From Lysobacter sp. ISL-50 (GTDB taxonomy: Bacteria > Pseudomonadota > Gammaproteobacteria > Xanthomonadales > Xanthomonadaceae), in assembly GCF_018612875.1 (NCBI RefSeq), contig NZ_JAGGRI010000008.1, positions 1-64,000 of the forward strand: DNA of 64,000 nucleotides, in the 5' to 3' direction. The position numbers and the translations under genes were made by a program. Positions 1-9,298 of the stretch are shown here, one piece after another. The notes under the pieces are model-generated. The model saw nothing but the letters and a program-made list of their open reading frames with translations, searched no databases and was not told the DNA's origin. Positions within the stretch are counted from its first letter, which is position 1; the number at the start of each line of letters is the position of its first letter.

Positions 1-1
1 G

Positions 2-292
2 GCCGCCAGCGGCGCGCACGTGCCGGCGGCGCCGCTGCCGGGCAACCGCGCGCCGCAGTACCCGGCCGCGTCGCTGCGCCGCGGCGAAGGCGGCACGGTG
101 CGGGTGCGGGTCGAAGTGACCGAACAAGGCGATACCGGCGCGGTCGATGTCGCCGAAACCAGCGGTTCGCGCATGCTCGACCGCGCCGCGGTCAATGCCG
201 TGCGCAGCTGGCGTTTCCGTCCTGCCACGCGCGGTGGCCGGCCGGCTACCGATGTGGTGATGGTGCCGATCACGTTCAATCCGAATCAATAA
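2..292 (+). CDS. TonB family protein, C-terminal part (cut by window edge)
   Basis: This is the C-terminal domain of an energy transducer of the TonB family, which passes proton-motive-force energy to outer-membrane receptors. The frame is open from base 2 and stops with TAA at 290-292, so the N-terminal membrane anchor lies outside the window. The visible part contains the typical YPxxxLRRGEGG start of the TonB C-terminal fold and the final WRFRPAT segment. It is a close paralogue of the next gene, which lies in the same direction about 195 bases downstream. No ExbB/ExbD partner is adjacent here; a pair lies near 52 kb. Confidence 0.8.
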   Translation, partial: AASGAHVPAAPLPGNRAPQYPAASLRRGEGGTVRVRVEVTEQGDTGAVDVAETSGSRMLDRAAVNAVRSWRFRPATRGGRPATDVVMVPITFNPNQ

Positions 293-486
293 GCGCGACG
301 TTCAACGCGCAGCCCCCGAAGCCGAGAAGCCCCAACCTCAGCTTCTAAATCCCGCTAATACCCAAATCCGCGCTTGAATCCCCCCTGAACCAAATCCACA
401 CCTCGTTCACCCGCGAGTAACGCCGCCGCTTAGAAGCTCGGCCTCCGCGATCCCATCCCCCGGGGATCGTTCGCAAGGAGGTCGGC

Positions 487-1095
487 ATGAACACCCCGTC
501 ACAAACCATCGATCCCAACCGACCCGAGCACGAGATGCCGGCTCCGGAAGCCGCCGCGGTCGAGGCCGCGCCCAGCCGCAATGGCCTGTGGCTGCTGATG
601 TTGTTGCTCGCGGCCACGTTCATGGGCTGGTTTTTCTACGGCAAGCGCCCGGCCGTCGCGCCGCCGGCGCCGATCCATCCGGTGGTGACCCTGCCGGTGG
701 AGCGCACGCCGGCCGATGGCGTCGCCGACGACGCCACCGCTGCGGCATCCAGGCAGGCCGCCGTGGTCAAGGCCAAGGCGGCCGCGCAGCGCAAGGCGCT
801 CGCGGCGAAACCGCGCGCCACCGATGCGCGCCCGATCGCCAACCGCAGCCCGGAACCGCGTTACCCGGTCACCGCGCTGCGTCGCGGCGAAGGCGGCACC
901 GTGGTGCTGCGGGTCAACGTCGGCGCCGACGGCGTTCCGGACGATATCGCGATCGCCCGCCGCAGCGGCTCGCGCGATCTCGATCGCGCGGCGATGCTGG
1001 CCATGCGCGATTGGCGCTTCAAGCCGGCGACTCGCAATGGGCGCGAGGTTGCTTCGATCGTGGAGCAGCCGGTGGAGTTTCGTCCGGCGCAGTGA
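487..1095 (+). CDS. energy transducer TonB family protein
   Basis: A 202-residue TonB-type protein. It has a short cytoplasmic N-terminus, one membrane segment at about residues 35-55 (LWLLMLLLAATFMGWFF), a Pro/Ala/Lys-rich periplasmic linker, and a C-terminal TonB domain beginning YPVTALRRGEGG and ending WRFKPAT. The start is clear: AAGGAGG lies at 475-481, just before ATG 487. The C-terminal domain repeats that of the preceding partial gene, so the two are probably a tandem duplication. Its receptor cannot be told from sequence. Transcription probably ends at the hairpin at 1161-1192. Confidence 0.85.
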   Translation: MNTPSQTIDPNRPEHEMPAPEAAAVEAAPSRNGLWLLMLLLAATFMGWFFYGKRPAVAPPAPIHPVVTLPVERTPADGVADDATAAASRQAAVVKAKAAAQRKALAAKPRATDARPIANRSPEPRYPVTALRRGEGGTVVLRVNVGADGVPDDIAIARRSGSRDLDRAAMLAMRDWRFKPATRNGREVASIVEQPVEFRPAQ

Positions 1096-1134
1096 AGGGT
1101 CGGGATTCGCGATATCGCGATCTGAAAGAAGAGC

Positions 1135-1159
1135 GTCGGGGCTGAAGCCCCTCCCACAA
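1135..1159 (+). repeat. dispersed palindromic repeat, GGGGCTGAAGCCCC family
   Basis: A hairpin-forming core (GGGGCTGAAGCCCC) is flanked by GTC before and TCCCACAA after. The same element recurs at 8142-8168, 8217-8244, 10387-10413, 23655-23680 and 23730-23757, always between genes, in both orientations. Confidence 0.8.
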
Positions 1160-1160
1160 G

Positions 1161-1192
1161 AAAAACGGCAGCCTTCGGGCTGCCGTTTTTTT
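1161..1192. terminator. bidirectional rho-independent terminator
   Basis: The stem CGGCAGCC / GGCTGCCG with loop TTCGG is flanked by an A-run on the left and a T-run on the right. It can end both the TonB gene (plus) and, in a convergent layout, the aroA operon (minus), whose last stop is at 1287. Confidence 0.85.
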
Positions 1193-1286
1193 GGGGGTTT
1201 TACATGCGTTTCTACAAGGCCGCGCCAATCCGAATGACCGCCTGGGAAAGCCTGGAATGACGGTGTTGGGCGGAGCAATCGCCTCC

Positions 1287-2624
1287 CTACTCAGCCGCCC
1301 CGACCCGCATCCCCGCCATCGCCGCCAACGCTTCGAAGCCCGGAAACGACGTCGCCACGTTGGCCACGTCGCCGATCCGCACCTCACCCGACGCCAACTG
1401 CGCGGCGATGGAGAAACTCATGGCGATGCGATGGTCGCCGTGGCTGTCCACTTCGCCGCCGTGCAGCGCGCCGCCGTCGATGATCGCGCCGTCGGGCGTT
1501 TCCTCGATGCGCGCGCCGAGCGAGCGCAGGCCGGTGGCCATGGTCGCGATGCGGTCGGACTCCTTGACCCGCAACTCGGCCGCGCCGCGGATCACGCTGC
1601 GGCCCCGCGCGAGCGAGGCGGCGACGAACAAGGCCGGGAATTCGTCGATCATGTCCGGCACCAACTCCTCGGGCACTTCGATCCCGTGCAGTTGCGCGTG
1701 GCGCACGCGCAGGTCCGCGACCGGTTCGCCGCCCTCGGCGCGCGGGTTCTCTTCGACAATGTTCGCGCCCATCAGCCGCAGCGCGGCCAACAGACCGGTG
1801 CGGCGCGGGTTCATGCCGACCGCTTCGAGCAGCAGCTGCGAACCCGGCACCACGCTCGCCGCGACCAGGAAGAACGCCGCCGAGGAGAAATCCGCCGGCA
1901 CCGCGACATCGGTCGCGCGCAGCGCGTGGCCGCCGCTCAACCGGGCGTAGCCCGGCGAAAAGTCGATCGGCCAGCCGAACGCGGCGAGCATGCGCTCGGT
2001 GTAGTCGCGGGTCGGATGCGGTTCGTGCACGACGGTGTCGCCGCGTGCGTACAAGCCGGCCAACAGCAGCGCCGATTTCACCTGCGCGCTGGCGACCGGC
2101 AAGGTGTATTCGATCCCGGTCAGCGCGCGGCCGCCGTGGATGCGCAGCGGCGGCAGGCCGCCTTCCTCGGTGTCGATGCGCGCGCCCATCGCCGCCAGCG
2201 GCTCGGTCACGCGGCGCATCGGCCGCTTCGACAACGAGGCATCGCCGATCAGCACGCTGTCGAAGGCTTGCCCGGCCAGCGCGCCGGCGAGCAGGCGCAT
2301 GCCGGTGCCGGCGTTGCCGCAGTCCAGCGGCGCGTCGATGCCGCGAAGGCCGTGCAGGCCCACGCCATGGACGATGCGTTCGCTCGCGCTCGGGGTTTCG
2401 ATGCGCACGCCCAGACGCTCGAACACGCGCGCGGTGGCGCGGGTGTCCTCGCCCTCGAGAAATCCGGTGACGCGGGTGACGCCCTCGGCCAAGGCGCCGA
2501 GCATGACCGCGCGATGCGACACCGACTTGTCGCCGGGCACGCGCAGCGAGCCGTGCAACGGCATGCCCGCGCCGGCGATCCAGGCCTGCGCGGCGGCGCC
2601 ATCATCGGCGCTGGCCGCGCTCAC
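1287..2624 (-). CDS. aroA: 3-phosphoshikimate 1-carboxyvinyltransferase (EPSP synthase)
   Basis: Joins phosphoenolpyruvate to shikimate-3-phosphate in the sixth step of the cytoplasmic shikimate pathway. Family motifs are present: the DKSVSHRAVML phosphate-binding segment, NAGTGMR, and HPTRDYTERML. I place the start at GTG 2624-2622 because it overlaps the hisC stop as GTGA, as at the other junctions of this operon, giving 445 residues, the normal family length. A longer frame to ATG 2696 would extend 75 bases into hisC and add unrelated residues. This is the last gene of the serC-pheA-hisC-aroA operon. Confidence 0.95.
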   Translation of the reverse strand: MSAASADDGAAAQAWIAGAGMPLHGSLRVPGDKSVSHRAVMLGALAEGVTRVTGFLEGEDTRATARVFERLGVRIETPSASERIVHGVGLHGLRGIDAPLDCGNAGTGMRLLAGALAGQAFDSVLIGDASLSKRPMRRVTEPLAAMGARIDTEEGGLPPLRIHGGRALTGIEYTLPVASAQVKSALLLAGLYARGDTVVHEPHPTRDYTERMLAAFGWPIDFSPGYARLSGGHALRATDVAVPADFSSAAFFLVAASVVPGSQLLLEAVGMNPRRTGLLAALRLMGANIVEENPRAEGGEPVADLRVRHAQLHGIEVPEELVPDMIDEFPALFVAASLARGRSVIRGAAELRVKESDRIATMATGLRSLGARIEETPDGAIIDGGALHGGEVDSHGDHRIAMSFSIAAQLASGEVRIGDVANVATSFPGFEALAAMAGMRVGAAE

Positions 2625-3781
2625 GCCAACACCTCGTCGAGCGCGGCAAGCAGGCGGCGGTTCTCGTCGGGCGAGCCGACACTGATGCGGATGCAATCGG
2701 CCAGACCATAGCCGCCCATCGGCCGCAGGATCACCCCGCGTTCGACCAGGGACGCTTCGATCTGCGGCGTGCGCGCGCCGAATTCGACCAGCACGAAATT
2801 GGTCTGCGACGGAAACACGCGCAGGCCGCGCTTACCCAGCGCCTCGCTCAGCGCCGAACGCTGCTCGGCGTTGCGCGCGCAGGCCCAGTGCAGATGCTCG
2901 ACATCGCCCAGCGCGGCTTCGCACGCGGCCAGTCCCGGGCCGTTGACGTTGAAGCTTTCGCGCAGGCGGTCCATCACCGCGATCAGCCCCGGCTGCGCCA
3001 GCAGATAGCCCACGCGCAGACCGGCCAGACCGTAGGCCTTGCTGAAGGTGCGGGTGATGGCGAGGTTGGGATAGCGATCGAGCAAGGACAAGGCGCTGGC
3101 GTAATCGGGCGCGTCGGCCATTTCCGCGTAGGCCTCGTCCATCACCACTATGACTTCGCTCGGCACGCGGTCGAGGAAGGCGATCAGCGCGTCGCGGCCG
3201 AACCAGGTGCCGGTCGGGTTGTTCGGATTGGCGACATAGACCAGACGCGTGGCCGGACCGACCGCCGCGGCGATCGCGTCCAGATCGTGGCCGTTGGGCA
3301 TCGCCGCGTCGCGCGGCAAGGCCTCGACGATGCGCATCTGCGCGCCGGCGGCCTGAGTCGAAAGCGCGAACACGGCGAAGCCGTAGCGCGAGAACACGAT
3401 CTCGTCGCCCGGACCTGCGAACACTTGTCCGAGCTGCATCAGCAATTCGTGCGAACCGTTGCCGAGCTGGATCTGCTTGACGTCCACGCCGTGCCGCGCC
3501 GCCAGCGCGCGCTTGAGATCGGCGCCGAGCGGATCGGGATAGCGATGCAGCGCGTGCAGGCTGTCGAGAATCGCCTGACGCGCGGCCGGCGACGGGCCGT
3601 AGGGATTTTCGTTGGAACCCAGTTCGGCGAGGTTGGCTTCGCCGAACTTGCGCCGCAGCGCGACCAGGTCGTGGCCCGGGTCGTAGGCCTTCAGGCGCTG
3701 CACGCCCGGCTGCGCGCGCGCGGCGAACCAGGCTTCGTCGAAGGCCGGCGCCTGCGCGGAGTGCGATGCCGCCTGATTCAT
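2621..3781 (-). CDS. hisC: histidinol-phosphate aminotransferase
   Basis: A 386-residue class I/II PLP aminotransferase of the HisC type. The PLP lysine lies in TRTFSKAYGLAGLR, and the NPNNPTG motif and a C-terminal arginine in RISVG are present. The start ATG 3781 overlaps the pheA stop by four bases (ATGA), supporting translational coupling. It sits between pheA and aroA rather than with the his genes, so it may act mainly as an aromatic aminotransferase on phenylpyruvate or hydroxyphenylpyruvate; this is inferred from context, since HisC enzymes often accept both substrates. Confidence 0.93.
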   Translation of the reverse strand: MNQAASHSAQAPAFDEAWFAARAQPGVQRLKAYDPGHDLVALRRKFGEANLAELGSNENPYGPSPAARQAILDSLHALHRYPDPLGADLKRALAARHGVDVKQIQLGNGSHELLMQLGQVFAGPGDEIVFSRYGFAVFALSTQAAGAQMRIVEALPRDAAMPNGHDLDAIAAAVGPATRLVYVANPNNPTGTWFGRDALIAFLDRVPSEVIVVMDEAYAEMADAPDYASALSLLDRYPNLAITRTFSKAYGLAGLRVGYLLAQPGLIAVMDRLRESFNVNGPGLAACEAALGDVEHLHWACARNAEQRSALSEALGKRGLRVFPSQTNFVLVEFGARTPQIEASLVERGVILRPMGGYGLADCIRISVGSPDENRRLLAALDEVLA

Positions 3782-5001
3782 GCGATCGCCACCGGGTAGG
3801 AACCGAGCACCTTCACTTCGTGCGCGAGTTCTTCCAGTTCCTCCAGCGCTTCGCGCATCGCCGGCTCTTGCACATGGCCGCCGATATCGACGAAGAACGC
3901 GTACTGCCAGCGACCGGTATGGCCCGGACGCGACTCGATGCGGTTCATGCTCAGCCCGCGCTTGGCGAACGGCGAGAGCACGTTGTACAGCGCGCCCGGC
4001 TCGTCCTTGATGAAGATCAACAGCGAGGTGCGGTCGTTGCCGGACGGAGTGAACAACTCGCGGCCGATGACCAGGAAGCGCGTGGTGTTGTCGGGACGGT
4101 CTTCGATGGGACCGGCGACATTGCGCAGGCCGTAGACGTTGCCGGCGCTGGCGCCGGCGATCGCCGCCGCGTCGTCGGCGTTGCGCGCGCGGCGCGCGGC
4201 CTCGGCATTGCTCGACACCGCGATCTTCTCCGCCTTGGGCAGGTACTGACGCAGCCAGGCCTTGCACTGGGCGAAGGACTGCGGATGCGAGTAGACGCGC
4301 TCGATGTCCTCGATGCGGCCGCTGCGCGAAAGCAGGTGCTGGTGCACGCGCAGTTCGACTTCGCCGCTGATCTTGAGCTTGGAGGTCAGGAACATGTCGA
4401 GCGTGGACTGGATCGTGCCCTGGGTGGAGTTCTCCACCGGCACCACGCCGAAATCGGCGCTGCCGGCTTCGACTTCCTGGAACACTTCCTCGATGCTCGC
4501 CAGCGGCAGGCCGTGGATCGAATGGCCGAAGTGCTTGTACACCGCCTGCTGCGAATGCGTGCCTTCCGGGCCGAGGAAGCCGATCTTCAACGGCTCCTGC
4601 TGGGCCAGGCAGGCCGACATGATTTCGCGGAACAACCGCACCAGCACTTCGTCGTTGAGCGGGCCGTCGTTGCGATCGACCACCCGGCGCAGCACCTGCG
4701 CTTCGCGCTCGGGGCGGTAGTAATCCACCGCCGCGGCGAGCTTGCCCTTGGCCTTGCCGACCTGATTGGCGAACTGCGCGCGCTCGCCGATCAGTTGCTG
4801 GATGTGCAGGTCGATGCCGTCGATGCGTTCGCGCAGCGTGGCCAGATCGGGAACGGCCACGACGGGCGCGGCCTCTTCGACCGCGGCCGGCTTGGCTTTG
4901 CCCGCGGATTTCTTTTCCGCGGCGCTCTTGGCGACTGCGGGCTTCGGCTTGCCGGGAAGCTTGGCTTGCAATTTCTTGGTCTTGCTGGATTTGTCAGTCA
5001 T
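3778..5001 (-). CDS. pheA: bifunctional chorismate mutase / prephenate dehydratase (P-protein)
   Basis: A 407-residue enzyme that converts chorismate through prephenate to phenylpyruvate. Domains in order are a Lys/Ala/Pro-rich N-terminal extension (about residues 1-50), an AroQ-type chorismate mutase helix bundle (about 51-135, LRERIDGIDLHIQQL), the prephenate dehydratase domain (about 140-315, with GPEGTHSQ and the catalytic NTTRF motif), and a C-terminal ACT domain with ESRP that normally binds phenylalanine for feedback inhibition. The basic extension of about 50 residues is longer than in the enterobacterial enzyme. Confidence 0.95.
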   Translation of the reverse strand: MTDKSSKTKKLQAKLPGKPKPAVAKSAAEKKSAGKAKPAAVEEAAPVVAVPDLATLRERIDGIDLHIQQLIGERAQFANQVGKAKGKLAAAVDYYRPEREAQVLRRVVDRNDGPLNDEVLVRLFREIMSACLAQQEPLKIGFLGPEGTHSQQAVYKHFGHSIHGLPLASIEEVFQEVEAGSADFGVVPVENSTQGTIQSTLDMFLTSKLKISGEVELRVHQHLLSRSGRIEDIERVYSHPQSFAQCKAWLRQYLPKAEKIAVSSNAEAARRARNADDAAAIAGASAGNVYGLRNVAGPIEDRPDNTTRFLVIGRELFTPSGNDRTSLLIFIKDEPGALYNVLSPFAKRGLSMNRIESRPGHTGRWQYAFFVDIGGHVQEPAMREALEELEELAHEVKVLGSYPVAIA

Positions 5002-5105
5002 TGGAGTCTCGTCGCTTCCGAAGGTGTTCGCTGCCGTCCGTGGCGAAACTTGATCGCCTTCGGATCGCCCGGCCCGGCCATCCTTGGCCGGGCGTTCGCG
5101 GCCGC

Positions 5106-5130
5106 GGCCGATGCCGATAGGGCATCGGCC
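5106..5130. other. perfect 10-bp hairpin in the serC-pheA gap
   Basis: GGCCGATGCC and GGCATCGGCC form a perfect stem around a 5-base loop in the 141-base gap between serC and pheA. There is no following T-run, so it is not a clear terminator. It could slow decay of, or partly separate, the two halves of the operon transcript; this is inference. Confidence 0.5.
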
Positions 5131-5142
5131 AAGCGCGGCCGC

Positions 5143-6228
5143 TCACCCGTGCCGTTGTTGGAAGTCTTGCATGAAGGAAGCCAACGCCTGCACGCCCTTC
5201 TCGGGCATCGCGTTGTAGATCGACGCGCGCATGCCGCCCAGGGCGCGATGGCCCTTGAGCGAGATCAGCCCGGCCGCCTCGGCTTCCTTGAGGAAGGGCT
5301 TGTCCAGCGCTTCGTCCTTGAGGAAAAACGGCACGTTCATGCGCGAACGCACCGCCGGCAGCACTTCGTTGCGATAGAAGCCGCCGGAGTTGTCGATCAC
5401 GCCGTACAGCAGCGCCGACTTGCGCGCGTTGCGCTGGGCGAACTCGGTCACGCCACCTTCGGCCAGCATCCACTTGAACACCAGCCCGGCCAGATACCAG
5501 TTATAGGTCGGCGGGGTATTGAGCATCGACTCGCCCTTGACGTGGGCGCGGTAGTCGAAGATTTCTGCGCGCGGCTGGCCGGCGCGTTCGAGCAGTTCGC
5601 GCTTGACGATGACCACGCTGACGCCGACCGGGCCGAGGTTCTTCTGCGCGCCGGCGTAGATCACGCCGAACCTGGACACATCCAGCGGCTCGGACACGAT
5701 CGAGGAGCTGAAATCGGCGACCAGGGGAACCTCGCCGACTTCGGGAATATCGCGGAACTCGACGCCATGGATGGTTTCGTTCGCGGTGTAGTGAACATAG
5801 GCCGCGTCCTTGGACAGATTCCATTCGCCGCGCGCCGGAATCTCGCGGAAACCGCTGCCCTCGCCGTTGGCGGCGACATTCGCGCTGACGTAAGGCTTGA
5901 CCTGCTTCAATGCGGTCTTGCCCCAATGGCCGGTGACCACGTAGTCCACGGTCTGGCCCGGATCGGCGAAGTTCAACGCGATCAACGCCTGCTGCGCGGT
6001 CGCGCCGCCCTGCAGGAACATCACCGCGTAATCGTCCGGGATCGACATCAACGTGCGCAGGTCGCGCTCGGCTTCGGCGGCGACCTGGATGAACTCCGGT
6101 CCGCGATGGCTGAGTTCCACGATCGAGGCCCCGGCGTTGTTCCACTCCAGCAGTTCCGACTGCGCCTGCAGCAAGACCGATTCGGGCAGGGTCGCGGGAC
6201 CGGCACTAAAGTTGAAAGCGCGGGACAT
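5143..6228 (-). CDS. serC: phosphoserine aminotransferase
   Basis: A PLP-dependent class V aminotransferase of 361 residues that makes 3-phosphoserine for serine synthesis and also serves pyridoxal phosphate synthesis. The N-terminus [15 protein letters not shown] is diagnostic, and the PLP lysine lies in GAQKNLGP. The start ATG 6228 is preceded by a GGAG site; in-frame codons further upstream add non-conserved residues. It is the first gene of the serC-pheA-hisC-aroA operon, an arrangement also known with aroA after serC in other gammaproteobacteria. Confidence 0.95.
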   Translation of the reverse strand: MSRAFNFSAGPATLPESVLLQAQSELLEWNNAGASIVELSHRGPEFIQVAAEAERDLRTLMSIPDDYAVMFLQGGATAQQALIALNFADPGQTVDYVVTGHWGKTALKQVKPYVSANVAANGEGSGFREIPARGEWNLSKDAAYVHYTANETIHGVEFRDIPEVGEVPLVADFSSSIVSEPLDVSRFGVIYAGAQKNLGPVGVSVVIVKRELLERAGQPRAEIFDYRAHVKGESMLNTPPTYNWYLAGLVFKWMLAEGGVTEFAQRNARKSALLYGVIDNSGGFYRNEVLPAVRSRMNVPFFLKDEALDKPFLKEAEAAGLISLKGHRALGGMRASIYNAMPEKGVQALASFMQDFQQRHG

Positions 6229-6410
6229 CGGTAGCTCCGTGGTTGGGGTGGGCCCCGCAGTATGCCGCAGTGCAGCACCGTGTGTACTTGTCGTTACTCG
6301 CGCAACTTTTACCCCGCAAGCCGCCTCTATAGGGGTAACCGGTCTCGTATGGATGATGAGCCGCCCCACCCGCCGCGAAGCCCTCGCCCGTCCGCTCCGG
6401 AGCCGTTCCC

Positions 6411-7382
6411 ATGTCGTTGCGCGAAGCACTGAATATCCCCTCCTCGCAGATCACCGACGAGGCGGTCTACCGCGACCGGCGGCGCCTGCTGGCCGCCTTC
6501 GCCCTGAGCCCGGCGCTGGGCCTGTCGGGCTGCGCCGAGGCCGAAGCCCCGCCGCCGCCCCAGGCCGCGCCGCCCAGTCCGGAACAGATCAAGGCCGGCT
6601 TTCGCACCGACGAAGTCCAGACCAGCTACGCCGACATCACCTCGTACAACAACTTCTACGAATTCGGCACCAACAAGGGCGACCCGTCGGCGGCCGACAA
6701 GACCCTGCGCACCAGTCCGTGGACGGTGGCGGTGGGCGGCGCCTGCGCCAAACCCGGCAAGCTTTCGCTGGAAGACCTGATCAAGGGCCTGGCCCCGCAG
6801 GAACGCGTGTACCGGCTGCGCTGCGTGGAAGGCTGGTCGATGGTGATCCCGTGGCTGGGGGTGCCGCTGGCCGATGTGCTCAAGCGCTTCGAGCCGACCG
6901 CCAAGGCCAAGTACGTCGCCTTCACCACCCTGGCCGACCGCAAGCAGATGCCGGGGATCGCCTATCCCTCGATCAACTGGCCCTACCGCGAGGGCCTGCG
7001 CATCGACGAGGCCATGCATCCGTTGACCCTGCTGGCGACCGGCCTGTACGGCAAGCCGCTGCCGCAGCAGAACGGCGCGCCGCTGCGGCTGGTGGTGCCG
7101 TGGAAGTACGGCTTCAAGAGCATCAAGTCGATCATCGCCATCAGTTTCGTCGAGCACCGGCCGCTGACCAGTTGGAACGACCTGCAATCCAACGAGTACG
7201 GGTTCTTCTCCAACGTCAATCCGGCGGTGGATCACCCGCGCTGGAGCCAGAAGACCGAACGCCGCATCGCCGGCACCGGCAGCAAGCTGTTCGCCGACCG
7301 TATCCCGACCCGGTTGTTCAACGGCTATGGCGAGCAGGTTTCCAGCCTGTACGCCGGCATGAACCTGCGGACCTGGTTCTGA
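6411..7382 (+). CDS. msrP: protein-methionine-sulfoxide reductase catalytic subunit MsrP
   Basis: The periplasmic molybdopterin enzyme (YedY) that reduces methionine sulfoxide in envelope proteins. It has 323 residues, close to the usual 330. The N-terminus carries a twin-arginine type signal ([17 protein letters not shown]) ending in an LSGC lipobox-like site. The molybdenum-ligating cysteine is in RLRCVEGW. It is followed one base later by msrQ, and GGAG precedes ATG 6411. It lies divergent to serC. Confidence 0.93.
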   Translation: MSLREALNIPSSQITDEAVYRDRRRLLAAFALSPALGLSGCAEAEAPPPPQAAPPSPEQIKAGFRTDEVQTSYADITSYNNFYEFGTNKGDPSAADKTLRTSPWTVAVGGACAKPGKLSLEDLIKGLAPQERVYRLRCVEGWSMVIPWLGVPLADVLKRFEPTAKAKYVAFTTLADRKQMPGIAYPSINWPYREGLRIDEAMHPLTLLATGLYGKPLPQQNGAPLRLVVPWKYGFKSIKSIIAISFVEHRPLTSWNDLQSNEYGFFSNVNPAVDHPRWSQKTERRIAGTGSKLFADRIPTRLFNGYGEQVSSLYAGMNLRTWF

Positions 7383-7383
7383 G

Positions 7384-8085
7384 ATGACGGCCGATTCCGC
7401 GGCTCATCCGCCGGCCGCCGCGTCCGCGCCGCGGCCGGCGCACAAACGCAGGACGCCCCGGGGCGTGATCGCGGCCAAGGTCGTCGTGCATGCGCTCGCG
7501 CTGACCCCGGCGGCGATCCTGGCTTGGCAGATCCGCGAGGAATTCCTGACCGGCAGCGGCGGCCTGGGCGCCGACCCGATCGCCGCGATCGAGCACCGGC
7601 TGGGTCTGTGGGCGCTGCGATTGCTGATGATCGCGCTGGCGGTGACGCCGCTGCGCCAGCTGACCGGGCAAGCGGCGCTGCTGCGCTTCCGGCGCCTGCT
7701 GGGGCTGTACGCGTTCTTCTACGCCAGCCTGCATCTGGCGGCGTATCTGATCCTGGATCTGAAGGGGTACTGGACGCAGATCTTCGAGGAGATCGCCAAG
7801 CGGCCGTACATCACCGTGGGTTTCCTGGCCTGGCTGCTGCTGATTCCGCTGGCGGTGACTTCGACCCAGGGGATGATGCGCAGGCTGGGGCGTTTGTGGG
7901 GCCGGCTGCATCAGCTGGTCTATGTCATCGCCGTGCTGGCGGTGCTGCATTTCTGGTGGCTGGTGAAGTCCGATATCCGCGAGCCGGCGTTGTATGCGGC
8001 GATCCTGGCGGTGCTGCTGGGCTGGCGGATGTGGCGCAGGTTCGCCGAGGCCAGGACGCGGGCGCGGCTGGCGGCTGCGCGCTGA
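7384..8085 (+). CDS. msrQ: haem-binding membrane subunit MsrQ
   Basis: The inner-membrane cytochrome b (YedZ) that feeds electrons from the respiratory chain to MsrP. It has 233 residues with about six hydrophobic segments and a ferric-reductase-like layout; histidines in the segments YASLHLAAYL and RLHQLVYV are probable haem ligands. The gene begins one base after the msrP stop, so the two are co-translated. The N-terminal 25 residues are Ala/Pro-rich and not conserved in the family. Confidence 0.9.
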   Translation: MTADSAAHPPAAASAPRPAHKRRTPRGVIAAKVVVHALALTPAAILAWQIREEFLTGSGGLGADPIAAIEHRLGLWALRLLMIALAVTPLRQLTGQAALLRFRRLLGLYAFFYASLHLAAYLILDLKGYWTQIFEEIAKRPYITVGFLAWLLLIPLAVTSTQGMMRRLGRLWGRLHQLVYVIAVLAVLHFWWLVKSDIREPALYAAILAVLLGWRMWRRFAEARTRARLAAAR

Positions 8086-8141
8086 GGGGCGTCGTTTTCT
8101 TGAATCGGGCCGGCAGGGCCCTGGCGCCGGCTTCGGACGGC

Positions 8142-8244
8142 GTCGGGGCTGAAGCCCCTCCCACAAAAGACCTCGCGGCTTCGCGGTGTTTCAAGCCGCG
8201 CCGCGCAGTTCCGAAGTTTTTTGTGGGAGGGGCTTCAGCCCCGA
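8142..8244. repeat. inverted pair of the GGGGCTGAAGCCCC repeat
   Basis: One copy runs forward at 8142-8168 and one runs reversed at 8217-8244, with about 48 bases between them, so the whole stretch can fold as a long hairpin. It fills the gap between the convergent msrQ and FHA genes and may act as a transcription barrier. Confidence 0.75.
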
Positions 8245-8271
8245 CAACCCGCCGCGACGCGACTAAGCCGC

Positions 8272-9075
8272 TCAGCGCACGCCATACAGCAGCAACAGCC
8301 CCAGCAAGCCGGCCATCACCACCGCCGCCAGCAACAGCCACGGCATGCGCCGCACCGACGACGGCAAGGCCGACGGCGGCGACGGCCGGGTTTCGTTCGC
8401 GGCCGCTTCCTGCGCCAGTTGCGCCTGCAAGGCCTCGGCCGCGCTGAACTGGCGGCTCGGCGCTTCGATCACGAAACGATGCTGGCCGTCGAGCAACAAC
8501 TGATCGCCGGGCTTGAGCAAGGCATGCCGCACCGGCTGGCCGTTGACCACGCTGCCGTCCACCGAGCCCACATCGCGCAGGACCACGCCGTCGGCGTGCG
8601 CCTCCAGGCGCGCGTGACGGTCGGCGAAGGCCGGCTCGTTGATGCGGATGTCGCAATCGCCGGCGCGGCCGATCACCTTGGGTTGATCCAGGGTGTAGCA
8701 GCGGCCGTGATGGATGCCGCCGACGCCGCGCACGACCATGCGCGAATCGGCCGGAATCTCCACGCCGAACGGCGGCGCGGCTTCGGGTTTGTCGGCCACC
8801 AGCAGCAATTCCACGCCGTCGAGGAAAATCGCGTCGCCCGCGCGCAGCATCGCCATGCGTTTGACCGGACGGCCGTTGACGTGCAGACCGCGCAGGCCTT
8901 CGCGCACCTGCAGCCAGACGCCGCGGCGGTCGACGGTGAGTTGCGCGATCGCCGCGCCCGCGTCCTCGACCAGGACGGTGCGGCCGGCCGCGTCGCGGCC
9001 GATGGCATGCACGCCCGGCTTCAGTGCCAGGTCGCCATGTTCGCGGTTGGGGTATCGAAGTTTGAGGGCGCTCAC
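8272..9075 (-). CDS. FHA domain protein with C-terminal membrane anchor
   Basis: A 267-residue protein with a forkhead-associated fold, which binds phosphothreonine peptides. Two FHA-like units are visible: a degenerate one at about residues 15-95 and a classical one at about 120-200 (VIGRAGDCDIRI, then DRHARLE and the VNGQPV turn). A proline-rich linker and one hydrophobic segment at the extreme C-terminus (LLLAAVVMAGLLGLLLLYG) predict a tail-anchored protein with cytoplasmic FHA domains. The start is GTG 9075. No kinase, phosphatase or type VI secretion genes are next to it, so its partner is unknown. Confidence 0.82.
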   Translation of the reverse strand: MSALKLRYPNREHGDLALKPGVHAIGRDAAGRTVLVEDAGAAIAQLTVDRRGVWLQVREGLRGLHVNGRPVKRMAMLRAGDAIFLDGVELLLVADKPEAAPPFGVEIPADSRMVVRGVGGIHHGRCYTLDQPKVIGRAGDCDIRINEPAFADRHARLEAHADGVVLRDVGSVDGSVVNGQPVRHALLKPGDQLLLDGQHRFVIEAPSRQFSAAEALQAQLAQEAAANETRPSPPSALPSSVRRMPWLLLAAVVMAGLLGLLLLYGVR

Positions 9076-9159
9076 TCGGCAGGAATCTAGCAGGTTGTGT
9101 ACACGGGCACATCCGGGGTGCTGGCGGTGTTGGATGAATTAGCGCAATGGCGTGGGGCC

Positions 9160-9250
9160 AGGAGCGAGTTCACAGGAGTGAGGAGTGAGTCAAAGCGCCA
9201 GGCCTTACTCATTCCTCTGAACTCACTCCTCGCTCCCGCGAACTCGCTCC
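9160..9250. repeat. imperfect long inverted repeat
   Basis: The left arm (about 9162-9190, GGAGCGAGTTCACAGGAG and onward) is matched by the reverse complement of the right arm (about 9212-9250). The region can form a long imperfect hairpin just before the PHA-system gene. It does not belong to the other repeat families listed here. Confidence 0.6.
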
Positions 9251-9298
9251 CGGCCGCAGGCCTTGGCACAATACCCGGCTCCAGGGAGAACCCAGACC

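Noticed and set aside
5002-5142. An attenuator or leader peptide controlling pheA
   Set aside because: There is a hairpin but no Phe-rich short frame and no T-run, so attenuation is not supported.
3766-6234. An 822-residue open frame on the plus strand opposite serC and pheA
   Set aside because: It is antisense to two clear enzymes. Its His/Arg/Ala-rich translation is typical of a GC-rich shadow frame, and it has no ribosome-binding site.
8272-9075. Part of a type VI secretion or kinase locus because of the FHA domain
   Set aside because: No type VI, kinase or phosphatase gene is adjacent; the neighbours are msrPQ and a PHA-system gene.
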